NCBI GenBank assembly: GCA_029821635.1
Contig: JALGSW010000072.1
Location: 1-41,141, forward strand
Direction: 5' to 3'
Length of the DNA stretch: 41,141 bases
Origin: Candidatus Zipacnadia bacterium
Lineage (GTDB): Bacteria; Armatimonadota; Zipacnadia; Zipacnadales; UBA5352
Shown: positions 13,275-20,894 of the stretch, piece after piece
Layout: the number at the start of each line of letters is the position of its first letter
Position numbering within the stretch: the first letter of the stretch is position 1
Made by a program: the position numbers and the translations under genes
The notes under the pieces: model-generated
Told to the model about the DNA's origin: nothing
Databases searched by the model: none
Seen by the model: only the letters and a program-made list of their open reading frames with translations

Positions 13275-13589
13275 ATGCGCACACCATCAGGCATAGGCTT
13301 CACTCCGGGGCAGATGAGCACGCTCAAGCTCATCATGCACGCGCCCAACTTCATCAAGCTCTTCACGCGCCTGTTCACCGACCGGCGCGTGAGCAGCATC
13401 GCCAAGGGTGTGCCGGTCCTGGGCGTCGTCTACCTGCTGTTCCCGCTTGACGCACTCTCGGACCTGCTCGTGCCACTCGGCTGGACCGACGACCTCATGG
13501 TGCTCGCGGTAGCACTGTGGCTGTTCATCAAGCTCTGCCCGAGGCGCGTCGTTGAGGAGCACGTGGAGATCATCGATAGCGGCGGGTAA
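13275..13589 (+). CDS. DUF1232 (YkvA-like) membrane protein
   Basis: This 104-residue protein has a basic N-terminal half and then VVYLLFPLDALSDLLVPLGW and DDLMVLAVALWLFIK. This is the defining DUF1232 block (Y...P.D.iPd..p..G..DD...l..a). ATG 13275 is used; the GTG at 13254 lies in repeat-derived DNA without a ribosome site, and aggag lies just before 13275. The function of the family is unknown; it is a small inner-membrane protein. Single-gene unit between two family A repeats. Confidence 0.8.
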   Translation: MRTPSGIGFTPGQMSTLKLIMHAPNFIKLFTRLFTDRRVSSIAKGVPVLGVVYLLFPLDALSDLLVPLGWTDDLMVLAVALWLFIKLCPRRVVEEHVEIIDSGG

Positions 13590-13608
13590 CAGCTGACGGC
13601 GGACGACA

Positions 13609-13632
13609 GACAGGCTGGAAAGCCTGTCCTAC
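13609..13632. repeat. Family A palindrome, single arm
   Basis: The stem gacaggct/agcctgtc with loop ggaa is followed by ctacgaacggctaacgg. It lies 20 bases after the DUF1232 stop and about 50 before the acetyltransferase start. Confidence 0.92.
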
Positions 13633-13682
13633 GAACGGCTAACGGCGAACGATGGGTAACGGCGAGACCACGGTGGGTGAAG

Positions 13683-14198
13683 ATGGCTGCGATCAGGGCA
13701 GAACGAAGCCTGTCCGCGGGCGAACCGACACTGCGACGGTTCAACCTGCGGCGTGACATCGAGACCGTGCTGGACTTCCAGTTCGAGGTCTACGAGGGGA
13801 ACTTCCCCGGCTTCCGCGTCGATCGGGCCTTCCGCGACGACTACACGCGGGACCTCAGGCGCGCCGCCAGCGACCCCACCGAGATGCTCTTCGTCCTCGA
13901 ACAGGACGGGGAACTGGCCGGATTCGTCTGGGGATCGATGATGTCCACGCTTGTAGACGCCAGAGTTGGGTATATTAAGAACGTATACGTCACCCCGCAC
14001 CTGCGCGGCTCCGGCCAGGCCCACCGGCTCATGGAAGCCATCGAGGGCTGGATATGGGACCAGGGCGCCGAGAAGATCATGCTCGACGCGAGTGTGAGCA
14101 ATGAGCGCGCCATGGGGTTCTACGAGAAGCTTGGCTATGACGTCGAGCGTGTGCGTATGGTCAAGCGCCCCCAGGGCGCAGACCCGAGTTGCTGGTAG
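13683..14198 (+). CDS. GNAT-family N-acetyltransferase
   Basis: This 171-residue protein has a GNAT fold. A charged N-terminus precedes LFVLEQDGELAGFVWGSM (strands 2-3), then IKNVYVTPHLRGSGQAHRLM, where V-x-P-x-x-R-G-x-G is the acetyl-CoA binding motif A. LDASVSNERAMGFYEKLGYD is the usual C-terminal motif B. The acceptor (protein N-terminus, amine or metabolite) cannot be told. ATG 13683 follows a ggtgggtg site; GTG 13677 is an alternative giving two more residues. It is followed after 20 bases by a TPR membrane protein. Confidence 0.92.
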   Translation: MAAIRAERSLSAGEPTLRRFNLRRDIETVLDFQFEVYEGNFPGFRVDRAFRDDYTRDLRRAASDPTEMLFVLEQDGELAGFVWGSMMSTLVDARVGYIKNVYVTPHLRGSGQAHRLMEAIEGWIWDQGAEKIMLDASVSNERAMGFYEKLGYDVERVRMVKRPQGADPSCW

Positions 14199-14218
14199 GG
14201 GAAGGTGAGAGGCGTACC

Positions 14219-15313
14219 ATGCTGCAGGAACTGCGACAAGTGGATGCGCTCATAGAGGAGGGGGACCTCGTCGGGGCCCAACGTCTGTGTAAGCAGCTCC
14301 TGCAGAAACACCCGACGAACGCGGGGGGCCACGAGAAGATGGGCGACGTCATGCGCAAGCGGGACCTGTGGGAGGACGCTGCGGAGTGGTACGACCTCGC
14401 CGCACAGCTCCAGGACACCGAGGGCCTGCGCGCCAAGCGCGCGGACGTGCTCCAGCGCGCGAAGGAAGCCCGCAAGGGCGAGGCCGAGCCGCACCTGGTA
14501 GACGAGGACACGTCGAGCCGGCTGATGCTCTGGCTGGGCCTGGGCGCGGCCGCGATGCTGCTGGTCGTCGTCGGCGTGGTCTTCAGCATCTTCAGCCGGG
14601 ATACGCCGGTCGAGCAGTCCGAGATCAGGCGCGCCTCCGATGGCGACGGCCCGGTGGCGGGCGGTCCGCGCCTCAGCGCACCCAGTCCGGTGCGCGCCAC
14701 CCGCAACCTGCCCGCATCGGGCGCCGGGGCCGGCACGGGCATTCAGACGATCCCCCACGCGACGGCCAACCCCGAGCAGCACTGGACGGCCACGCGGATG
14801 CCGCGGAGGGCGCCACGACGAGCGCTGAGCACGCGCAGCACGACGGGCATCAGCGCGAGCTCACCGGAGCCCACCACCGACCACGATCAGGCGGTCATCA
14901 ACGCGGTGAGCTCGCTCACCTGGGGCGACAACCGGCCGATGACGGGCCGCGTGAGCGCGATGGTGGAGCCGTTCTCGAGCTACGCGATGGTGAGCGTCAC
15001 GATCCCGCAGGCGCTGCCCGAGGACGGTATCGTCGAAGCGGTGGTGCGGCAGGCGTGGCGCGTGGCGGTGGCGGCGGTGCAGTCGGATGAGGTCATCAAG
15101 TCGCTGACGATCCGGATGGTGCGTGTGAACGCCGACGGCGAGCGCGTGGTGGCCTTCCGTGGCAACACCAGCCGGGCGATGCTGCAGGCGGTGGACACCG
15201 ACCGGCCGGACTTCGCGACGCTGTGGAGCAAGATATTCGCCGGTGTGTGGTGGAACCCCGAGGCCGGCGGCGACGTGCCCGTGGTGGGGCAGGGCGCCAG
15301 CGGCGGGGCGTAG
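14219..15313 (+). CDS. TPR-like protein with single membrane segment
   Basis: This is a 364-residue protein. Residues 1-85 form TPR-like helices (DALIEEGDLVGAQRLCKQLL, DLWEDAAEWYDLAAQL). One TM is at about 103-124 (LMLWLGLGAAAMLLVVVGVVF). A low-complexity Ala/Pro/Arg/Thr linker of about 90 residues follows, then a folded domain from about 220 (INAVSSLTWGDNRPMTGRV, DEVIKSLTIRMVRVN). This suggests a cytoplasmic TPR head and a periplasmic tail. Start ATG 14219 is behind aaggtgagagg; the track TTG 14189 overlaps the acetyltransferase. No family is recognised for the C-terminal domain. It shares the TPR-plus-membrane theme with the two zinc-ribbon proteins upstream but is not clearly homologous to them. 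Confidence 0.7.
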   Translation: MLQELRQVDALIEEGDLVGAQRLCKQLLQKHPTNAGGHEKMGDVMRKRDLWEDAAEWYDLAAQLQDTEGLRAKRADVLQRAKEARKGEAEPHLVDEDTSSRLMLWLGLGAAAMLLVVVGVVFSIFSRDTPVEQSEIRRASDGDGPVAGGPRLSAPSPVRATRNLPASGAGAGTGIQTIPHATANPEQHWTATRMPRRAPRRALSTRSTTGISASSPEPTTDHDQAVINAVSSLTWGDNRPMTGRVSAMVEPFSSYAMVSVTIPQALPEDGIVEAVVRQAWRVAVAAVQSDEVIKSLTIRMVRVNADGERVVAFRGNTSRAMLQAVDTDRPDFATLWSKIFAGVWWNPEAGGDVPVVGQGASGGA

Positions 15314-15357
15314 CAGCCGCAGACTAAGCAACCGACACTTGCTGGGGGGCGAAGACG

Positions 15358-17916
15358 ATGACGGGCTACAGACGCATCCTCCACGAAGCATCGCTTTGTG
15401 CAGTTCTGCTCGTATGCTTGATCCCCGCCGCGCTTGCCGACCCACTCCCAATGACAGAGACCTTCGCCGGTGGCAGGATCATGCCCGCCGAGCAGGTCCC
15501 CGTGGACATGACCTCCGAGACGTTGAGCGTGAGTATGACGCCCGTGGACGCTCCGGACTTCGCCCCGAGGCATCCGCTGTGCATCGCGGACGTGTCGGCG
15601 CAGTACAAGCTGCAGGCCGACCGGAAGACGACCGTGCCGGTGCTGTTCCCGGTGATCGGTGCAGCGGGGGAGATGGCCTTCGAGGTCAACGGGAAAGCCG
15701 TCGAGCCGCGCATCGTGCGCGATGCCGACCTCTTCGCAGCGTATAGCCCGACCTGGCGCGCAACGATCGACGCGTTCATCGCGGGCGACGCGCGCCTGAG
15801 CGAGATCGTGCGCGATGCCAGGCCGGAGATCGAGGAGCAACGGAAGCTGTGGGAGGCCGATGAGGACCGGACCAGTTTCGGACTCAACACGCGCCTTCAG
15901 GGACAGTTTGAGCGCCGCCTGCGGCAGCTTGGTCTGCCGGACGACCTGAAGTGGCGCCTCGCGCACTACGTGCAGGATGACTGGGGCAGGTACGCCAGCG
16001 AGGGAGGCCCGGGTGGCTCTCCCTACACGGCTGCTCGGAGCCGGATGTGGTCGGAGCGCGAGTTCGCCCTCGCGATCGACGCGCAGAGCCCCGATCCAGT
16101 GGCGCTGTGGACCCCGCCGGAGGCCGCGCTCGGGGGCTTCCACTCGATGCTCTTCGCGGTGGCCGAACTGCCTCTGCGGAAGGGCGGCAACGACCTCGAA
16201 GTGAGCTACCGGCAGCCGGTGAGCTTCCTCAACCGCGTGCCCGTGAACGTCCCGCAGCCGCACAGCTCGCACTACCAGGTCTGTCAGTTCGACTTCATCC
16301 TGCAGACCGCGCGCTTCTGGCGCAGCTTCGGCGACCTGGAGTGCACGATCGACCTCCCCGCGGGCACCAAGCAGGCACAGTGCAGCATCCCCGGCGCCAC
16401 TGTGACTCTCGAAGGCGAGCCGCGGGTGACGCTGAGCACCTCGGGCCTGCCATCGGAGAACCTGAGCGTGCGGTTCGCGGGGTTCGAGTGGAGCGAGGAG
16501 CAGCCCGACGAAGCCGAGACGCTGGCGGGCGCGCCGGAGGTGACGCTGGAGCCGGTGTGGGAGGATGTCATCGAGACCCGAAGCGGTGCCGCATTCGCCC
16601 GCATGGCGCCGCTCATCGACGGGGATCGCCTGATCGTCGGGTTCGCTGATAGTGTAGTGGTCTACGACGTCAACACCGGCCGGTCGCTCGCCGAGTTCAC
16701 GATCGAGGGGGATGCGACAGATGCGGCGGTGATCGGCGACCGCCTGCTCATCGGCTTTCAAGCCCGCGATCACCATGGCAAGGGCATGGTCGGCGTTGCC
16801 GCCGTCGACCTCGACTCGAAGACCGTGACGTGGTCGCAGCAGAGCCAGCCCATCGGGCACTCCAGCCCGCCGGCGCGCCTGCTGAAGTGCGGTCCGACGG
16901 TGGTTGTGTGGGGAGAGCGCGCGTCCGTGATGGCGGTCGATCCCGACAGCGGGGAGTTGCTCTGGGAGCTGCCCTTCGCCGCGCGCGGGGCGGCGACCGA
17001 CGGGAAGAAGCTCTACGTCTGCGGGAGTCCGAACGACAGCAACGGTGACCACGAGGATTCCACTCGCAGCCGCGTCATTGCGCTTGACCCGCGGTCGGGG
17101 GAGCACCTGTGGGAGACCCCGGTGGGCTACTGGGCGCTCGGCATGTGTGTCGATGGTCCGCGGCTGCTCGCCGTAGCCACCCCTACGCGTGCGGACCGTA
17201 GCGAACTGGTGTCCGTCCGGGCAAGCGATGGCGCTGTCGAGTGGCGGCGGGAGATCAGCGCCGTGAGCACGAACCATGTCCATCACATGATGCAGGCCGG
17301 ACCCGCGCGCCTGACCATCGTGGACGACCGGGCCGTCTCGAACTGGACGATCGAGGGGACGCCTCGGGAGAACTGGCGCATTCGGCCCAGGTACCAGATC
17401 AGCGCCTTCTCGCGGGTGCATGACGGGGTAATCTGCGTGCCGTCGGCCGACGGCCTGAGCAGCGTGGACCTCGCCTCCGGCGAGGTCCACTGGTTCGCGC
17501 CCGACTTCAAGGCGCGTAGTGACGTCTACGCGGCCGCTGATGGGGTCGTCGCCGTGAGCGAACTGATGGGTGGCAGCGTGGTGGTCTTCGAGCCGACATC
17601 CGGGACGCGCGTTGAGTCCGCCGAGGCGCCGTCGGTGGGCGCGGCGCCGTCTGACCTTGCGAGACGCGTCCTCGCGGTCCCCGCCGCGGGCTGGCCGCCG
17701 GCCGAGTACAGCGTGTTCACCGACAGGTTCACGCCTTCGGGCGGACTGGCTCCCGACGATCCCGACTACGCGGCGGGCGCGCAGAGCGCCGAGGCCGCAC
17801 CCGGACCGGTACGCATGGGAAGCGCGGCGACCGAAGGCTCCGGCCGCCGCGCCCTCACAGCTACGCTCGCGGTGCTGATCGTCGGCGCTATCGTGTGGCG
17901 CCGAAAGAGCCGCTGA
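15358..17916 (+). CDS. Large secreted PQQ-like beta-propeller protein with C-terminal anchor
   Basis: This 852-residue protein has a signal peptide (ILHEASLCAVLLVCLIPAALA, cut near residue 28), an N-terminal region of about 370 residues with no recognised family, and a propeller of PQQ/BamB-like repeats from about 400 to 760. The repeats include VVVYDVNTGRSLAEF, VMAVDPDSGELLWELP, VIALDPRSGEHLWETP and VRASDGAVEWRREI, each with the D.. sG...W pattern. The C-terminus has a membrane segment, LTATLAVLIVGAIVW, followed by RRKSR, the layout of a sorting or retention tail. Ligand binding or protein scaffolding outside the inner membrane is likely; enzyme activity is not visible. It is convergent with the next gene, 13 bases apart. 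Confidence 0.75.
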   Translation: MTGYRRILHEASLCAVLLVCLIPAALADPLPMTETFAGGRIMPAEQVPVDMTSETLSVSMTPVDAPDFAPRHPLCIADVSAQYKLQADRKTTVPVLFPVIGAAGEMAFEVNGKAVEPRIVRDADLFAAYSPTWRATIDAFIAGDARLSEIVRDARPEIEEQRKLWEADEDRTSFGLNTRLQGQFERRLRQLGLPDDLKWRLAHYVQDDWGRYASEGGPGGSPYTAARSRMWSEREFALAIDAQSPDPVALWTPPEAALGGFHSMLFAVAELPLRKGGNDLEVSYRQPVSFLNRVPVNVPQPHSSHYQVCQFDFILQTARFWRSFGDLECTIDLPAGTKQAQCSIPGATVTLEGEPRVTLSTSGLPSENLSVRFAGFEWSEEQPDEAETLAGAPEVTLEPVWEDVIETRSGAAFARMAPLIDGDRLIVGFADSVVVYDVNTGRSLAEFTIEGDATDAAVIGDRLLIGFQARDHHGKGMVGVAAVDLDSKTVTWSQQSQPIGHSSPPARLLKCGPTVVVWGERASVMAVDPDSGELLWELPFAARGAATDGKKLYVCGSPNDSNGDHEDSTRSRVIALDPRSGEHLWETPVGYWALGMCVDGPRLLAVATPTRADRSELVSVRASDGAVEWRREISAVSTNHVHHMMQAGPARLTIVDDRAVSNWTIEGTPRENWRIRPRYQISAFSRVHDGVICVPSADGLSSVDLASGEVHWFAPDFKARSDVYAAADGVVAVSELMGGSVVVFEPTSGTRVESAEAPSVGAAPSDLARRVLAVPAAGWPPAEYSVFTDRFTPSGGLAPDDPDYAAGAQSAEAAPGPVRMGSAATEGSGRRALTATLAVLIVGAIVWRRKSR

Positions 17917-17930
17917 GCGCCTACAGCGGC
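17909..17930. terminator. Possible bidirectional terminator between convergent genes
   Basis: The stem gccgctg/cagcggc (17909-17915 with 17924-17930) has an 8-nt loop and covers the stop codon of the propeller gene and the end of the minus-strand isomerase gene. There is no T-run on either side, so termination is plausible but unproven. Confidence 0.4.
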
Positions 17931-18757
17931 TATTGCTCGATGCACGCGCGCAGGAAGTCCGCGTCCTGCTTCATGCCGATCTCCGGGTCCGGATAGCGGT
18001 CGGGGTGCCAGAACTTCTCGTACTCGTCGGAGATGTAGCCATCGTAGCCGACCGCCTTGAGCCGATTGACAAGGAGGCGCCAGTCGATCTCGCCCTCCGC
18101 CGCCACCATCGCCGCGTGCGGGCTGCCGTCGGGGTCATGCACCAGTTGCTTCGCATGCACGTGTAGCAGCCACGGCGAAAGCAGGCTCAGCGCCTCGTCG
18201 AGCGTGTCCTCGCCGCGCACGGTGACCCAGTAGTGATCCCACAGCACGCCCACCGCGTCCATGTCCACCGCGCCGACCAACTCCGCCATCTCCCGCGCGC
18301 TCCACGTCAGATAGCCCTTGTGCGTCTCGCACGCGATCTGCACGCCATGGTCCTCCGCGATCGCCCCGGCCTGCTTCATCCCCGCGACCGTGCGTGCGAA
18401 GACCTCCGAGCGCTCATGCTCGCCCATCGGCCACTGGCCGGCGATGCCACGGACCAGCGGGCAGGAGAGTTCGCGCGCGATCCGGCAGGCGAGGCGGAAG
18501 CCGTCGAGGGTCGCCGACGTGGCCTCTTCGGTCATGAAATCGCGGTAGTAGGGCGTGAGGCACGCGACTTCGACGCCCTCGGCCTGCGCGTGATCGCGGA
18601 TGCGCGCGACGTCGTCGGCTGTCAGGGCCTCAAGGTGCATCTGCCCGTTCTCAGCACAGCGCACCTCGATCCCGTCAAAGCCGATCTGGGCGCAGAACGA
18701 GATCGATCCGAAGATGTCCATGCCCGGCATTCCCATCGTGTGTCCGGCGAGCTTCAT
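17930..18757 (-). CDS. Sugar phosphate isomerase/epimerase-like TIM barrel
   Basis: This 275-residue xylose-isomerase-like (AP_endonuc_2) protein opens with ISFCAQIGFDGIEVRCAENGQ. VACLTPYYRD, a metal Glu in IACETHKGYLT, LWDHYWVTV (metal Asp/His), LLHVHAKQLVH (His) and YDGYISDEYEKFW (final Glu) give the usual set of divalent-metal ligands. The substrate is probably a sugar or inositol derivative and cannot be named. Start ATG at plus 18757 is behind aggagccgccacc; the 430-residue track ORF extends into a repeat. It is the only minus-strand metabolic gene in the window and is divergent from a second TIM-barrel gene. Confidence 0.88.
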   Translation of the reverse strand: MKLAGHTMGMPGMDIFGSISFCAQIGFDGIEVRCAENGQMHLEALTADDVARIRDHAQAEGVEVACLTPYYRDFMTEEATSATLDGFRLACRIARELSCPLVRGIAGQWPMGEHERSEVFARTVAGMKQAGAIAEDHGVQIACETHKGYLTWSAREMAELVGAVDMDAVGVLWDHYWVTVRGEDTLDEALSLLSPWLLHVHAKQLVHDPDGSPHAAMVAAEGEIDWRLLVNRLKAVGYDGYISDEYEKFWHPDRYPDPEIGMKQDADFLRACIEQ

Positions 18758-18804
18758 GGTGGCGGCTCCTCTGTGGTGGGCGAGTGGCTGACGGCAGCAA
18801 CGGC

Positions 18805-18875
18805 GCCCCTCCCCCCGGCCCCCTCCCCCTGGAAACCGCAAACGACGCGGTTTCTGGCGGGAGAGGGGGAGAAAG
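18805..18875. repeat. Family C nested palindrome, copy 5
   Basis: The outer arms cgcccctccccccggccccc and gcgggagagggggagaaagg enclose the inner stem gaaaccgc/gcggtttc (18832-18839 with 18847-18854), loop aaacgac. It lies between the two divergent isomerase-like genes. The rest of 18758-19011 has no gene, only unassigned sequence. Confidence 0.9.
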
Positions 18876-19011
18876 GCAACGGCGGCCTCTCCCCGCGTGG
18901 CGAACGGCGCCTCTCGGAAAAAGGTTTCTCCGCGTGAAGGGAATTGACCTCGCGGCTCCGAACCTGCCAATGAGGCTGGTCCACCCTGATCACCGCCAAG
19001 GAGGACACAAC

Positions 19012-19809
19012 TTGAAGAAGGCAATGACGCTTGGCTCGCTGCCGGCCGAGATGTCTCTGACGCAGAAGTTCCAGCTTGCCGCCGACGCGGGGCTGGACGG
19101 GCTCGAGCTGACCGGCGTGGACGCACAGGCGCAGACTGAGGACGCGCGCGCGGCCGCGGATGCCGCCGGGATCGAGATCGCGTCCGTGATGGCCACCACT
19201 CACTGGAAACTTCCCCTGTCAAGCACCGACGAGGCCGTTCGCGTCGAGGCTGTGAAGGGCATTGAGCAGTCCTTGCAGGTCGCCGACTGGGCAGGCACCG
19301 ACACCGTCCTCGTGGTTCCGGGCGTGGTCGATGAGGAGAACCAGTACCACGCCGCCCTGGAACTCGCCGCCAAGAGCATCCGCGAAATGCTCCCCGTCGC
19401 CGAGGGGCTCGGCGTCACCATGGCACTGGAGAACGTCTGGAACAAGTTCCTCCTCAGCCCCGTGGAGATGCGCGACTTCATCGACCAGTTCGACAGCGAC
19501 TACGTCGCGGCCTACTTTGACGTGGGCAACATCCTGCTCTACGGCTACCCGGTCCACTGGATCGAAGTGCTGGGCGAGCGGATCGCGCGCGTCCACGTGA
19601 AGGACTTCGACGCGAACAGCCGCCAGTTCGTCGCACTGCTCACCGGTAGCGTGGACTACCCGCGCGTGGTCAACGCCCTGCGCGGCGTGGGCTACGACGG
19701 CTGGCTCACCGCCGAACTCGCGCGGTACCCCCAGTACCCCGAGGAGTTTGTCTACGACACCGCACGGCACCTGGAGTGGATCGCCAGGAAGCCGGAGAAC
19801 GGCCGGTAA
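19012..19809 (+). CDS. Sugar phosphate isomerase/epimerase-like TIM barrel
   Basis: This 265-residue protein of the same superfamily as the minus-strand neighbour is only distantly similar to it. It opens LGSLPAEMSLTQKFQLAADAGLDGLELTG, then has TVLVVPGVVDEENQY, VTMALENVWNKFLLSP (metal Glu), YVAAYFDVGNILLYGYP (Asp), RIARVHVKDFDANS (His) and a closing DGWLTAEL (Glu). The layout fits hydroxypyruvate-isomerase/epimerase-like enzymes. Start TTG 19012 is chosen because aaggagg lies exactly 7 bases upstream; ATG 19024 would be too far (19 bases) and the track start at 18784 lies in a repeat. Substrate unknown. Confidence 0.9.
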   Translation: MKKAMTLGSLPAEMSLTQKFQLAADAGLDGLELTGVDAQAQTEDARAAADAAGIEIASVMATTHWKLPLSSTDEAVRVEAVKGIEQSLQVADWAGTDTVLVVPGVVDEENQYHAALELAAKSIREMLPVAEGLGVTMALENVWNKFLLSPVEMRDFIDQFDSDYVAAYFDVGNILLYGYPVHWIEVLGERIARVHVKDFDANSRQFVALLTGSVDYPRVVNALRGVGYDGWLTAELARYPQYPEEFVYDTARHLEWIARKPENGR

Positions 19810-19886
19810 CGGCAGCAACGGAAGCGACAAACGGCGCGGTCCAAGCGGGAGAGGGGGAGAACGACAGCAACGGCACGGGTCCCTGC

Positions 19887-19930
19887 AGGGGGCGGAGAGC
19901 GGCGGATTCCCGCTCTCTCAGGGCCCCCGA
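19887..19930 (+). terminator. Long hairpin after the isomerase-like gene
   Basis: The inner stem gagagcgg/ccgctctc (19895-19902 with 19910-19917) is extended outward by partly pairing gggggc and gcccccg segments. It lies between a half copy of family C (around 19842-19865) and the promoter at 19959. It may terminate the upstream transcript; no T-run follows. No gene is seen in 19810-20092. Confidence 0.4.
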
Positions 19931-19958
19931 GCGGGCATTCGCGGCGGTCGGGCTTGCC

Positions 19959-19987
19959 TTGTCAGTGCCCTCGTTTGCTGATATACT
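19959..19987 (+). promoter_or_regulatory. Strong sigma70-type promoter
   Basis: TTGTCA (19959-19964), a 17-nt spacer and TATACT (19982-19987) have TG one base before the -10 box, an extended -10. Each hexamer has five of six consensus bases. It should start transcription near 19994, about 100 nt before the uncharacterised gene at 20093 and the long run of genes after it. Confidence 0.75.
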
Positions 19988-20092
19988 CCCACCCACACTT
20001 GAGACGCCACGATCCGGGCCGGGGCGGAGCGCAATCGCGCCCGCGCCGCTCGTATGTGGCTGCGTCTGACCGTGCGGGAGGAGCCAGCGATC

Positions 20093-20866
20093 ATGATGCC
20101 GGTGGAAGCCTATCACACGTTCTCACTGACCGTGGCCGAGGGCAAGCGACTGATCGGCAAAGGAGTCGCGGCGCTGCCACAGGTTCAGCGCGCGATGCGT
20201 GACGGGATTGTGATCGTGACGCGCAGCACCACCTCCGGCTACGTCCTCGAGGAGCTGCTGGGCGAGCCCGTGGACCGCCGGAGCTTCGTAACCGGCAAGA
20301 CCCTCCCCGGCGGCCATCCCGAGCGTGGGAAGCTGCTCAGCGCCGACACCGCCGAAGTAGTCTTCCGCAAGGGCGAGCGCGGTGAGAGCGGTGAAGGCAT
20401 CCTCGACGAACTCTCCGCGGGCGACGTGATCGTGAAGTCGCCCAACGCGCTGAAGTATGAGGAGGGGCTGGTCGGCTACCTGATCGGCGCCTCAAACGGC
20501 GGGACGGTCGGGATGTACCTCGGCTCCTGCCACGGCAAGCACCTGCACTTCGTCGCCCCGTGCGGGCTGGAGAAGCAGGTGGCGGGAGACCTCGTGGCGG
20601 CGTCGAAGGTCTTGATGGAGGCCGGGCAGAGCCTGCGCGGGCCGTCGCTTTGGGTGACGCCCGCGGAGATCGTGACCGAGCTCGACGCGATCTCGCTGCT
20701 GACCGGCGCGCAGGCGCTGCAGGTGTCGGCGGGGGGGATCATGGGCGCCGAGGGCGCGGCGTGGATCACGGCCTCCGGGAGCGCGGAGGAGGTCGAACGC
20801 GTGCGTGAACTGATCGCGGGCGTGCAGGGCGAGCCCGAGATGCTCGAGTACGCGTCTGAGGCGTAG
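20093..20866 (+). CDS. Conserved-looking protein of unknown function
   Basis: This is a 257-residue soluble protein. It starts with YHTFSLTVAEGKRLIGKGVAAL and GIVIVTRSTTSGYVLEELLG, then TGKTLPGGHPERG and GDVIVKSPNALKYEEGLVGYLIGASNGG. A glycine-rich part follows (VGMYLGSCHGKHLHFVAPCGLEKQV), then an alpha/beta C-terminus with ITASGSAEEVERVRELIAGV. The look is of an ancient alpha/beta enzyme (the TTSGYVLEELLG and ASNGGT loops could bind phosphate), and I recall similar uncharacterised proteins in archaea and bacteria, but no function can be given. ATG 20093 follows gggaggag; the track start 20054 is unsupported. It begins a long co-directional unit driven by a strong promoter. Confidence 0.75.
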   Translation: MMPVEAYHTFSLTVAEGKRLIGKGVAALPQVQRAMRDGIVIVTRSTTSGYVLEELLGEPVDRRSFVTGKTLPGGHPERGKLLSADTAEVVFRKGERGESGEGILDELSAGDVIVKSPNALKYEEGLVGYLIGASNGGTVGMYLGSCHGKHLHFVAPCGLEKQVAGDLVAASKVLMEAGQSLRGPSLWVTPAEIVTELDAISLLTGAQALQVSAGGIMGAEGAAWITASGSAEEVERVRELIAGVQGEPEMLEYASEA

Positions 20867-20894
20867 GGCGCTCGGTGTGAGGAGACGTGACGGG

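Noticed and set aside
14980-17490. 836-residue minus-strand ORF
   Set aside because: Antisense to the propeller protein, which has a signal peptide and repeats; this ORF has no family features.
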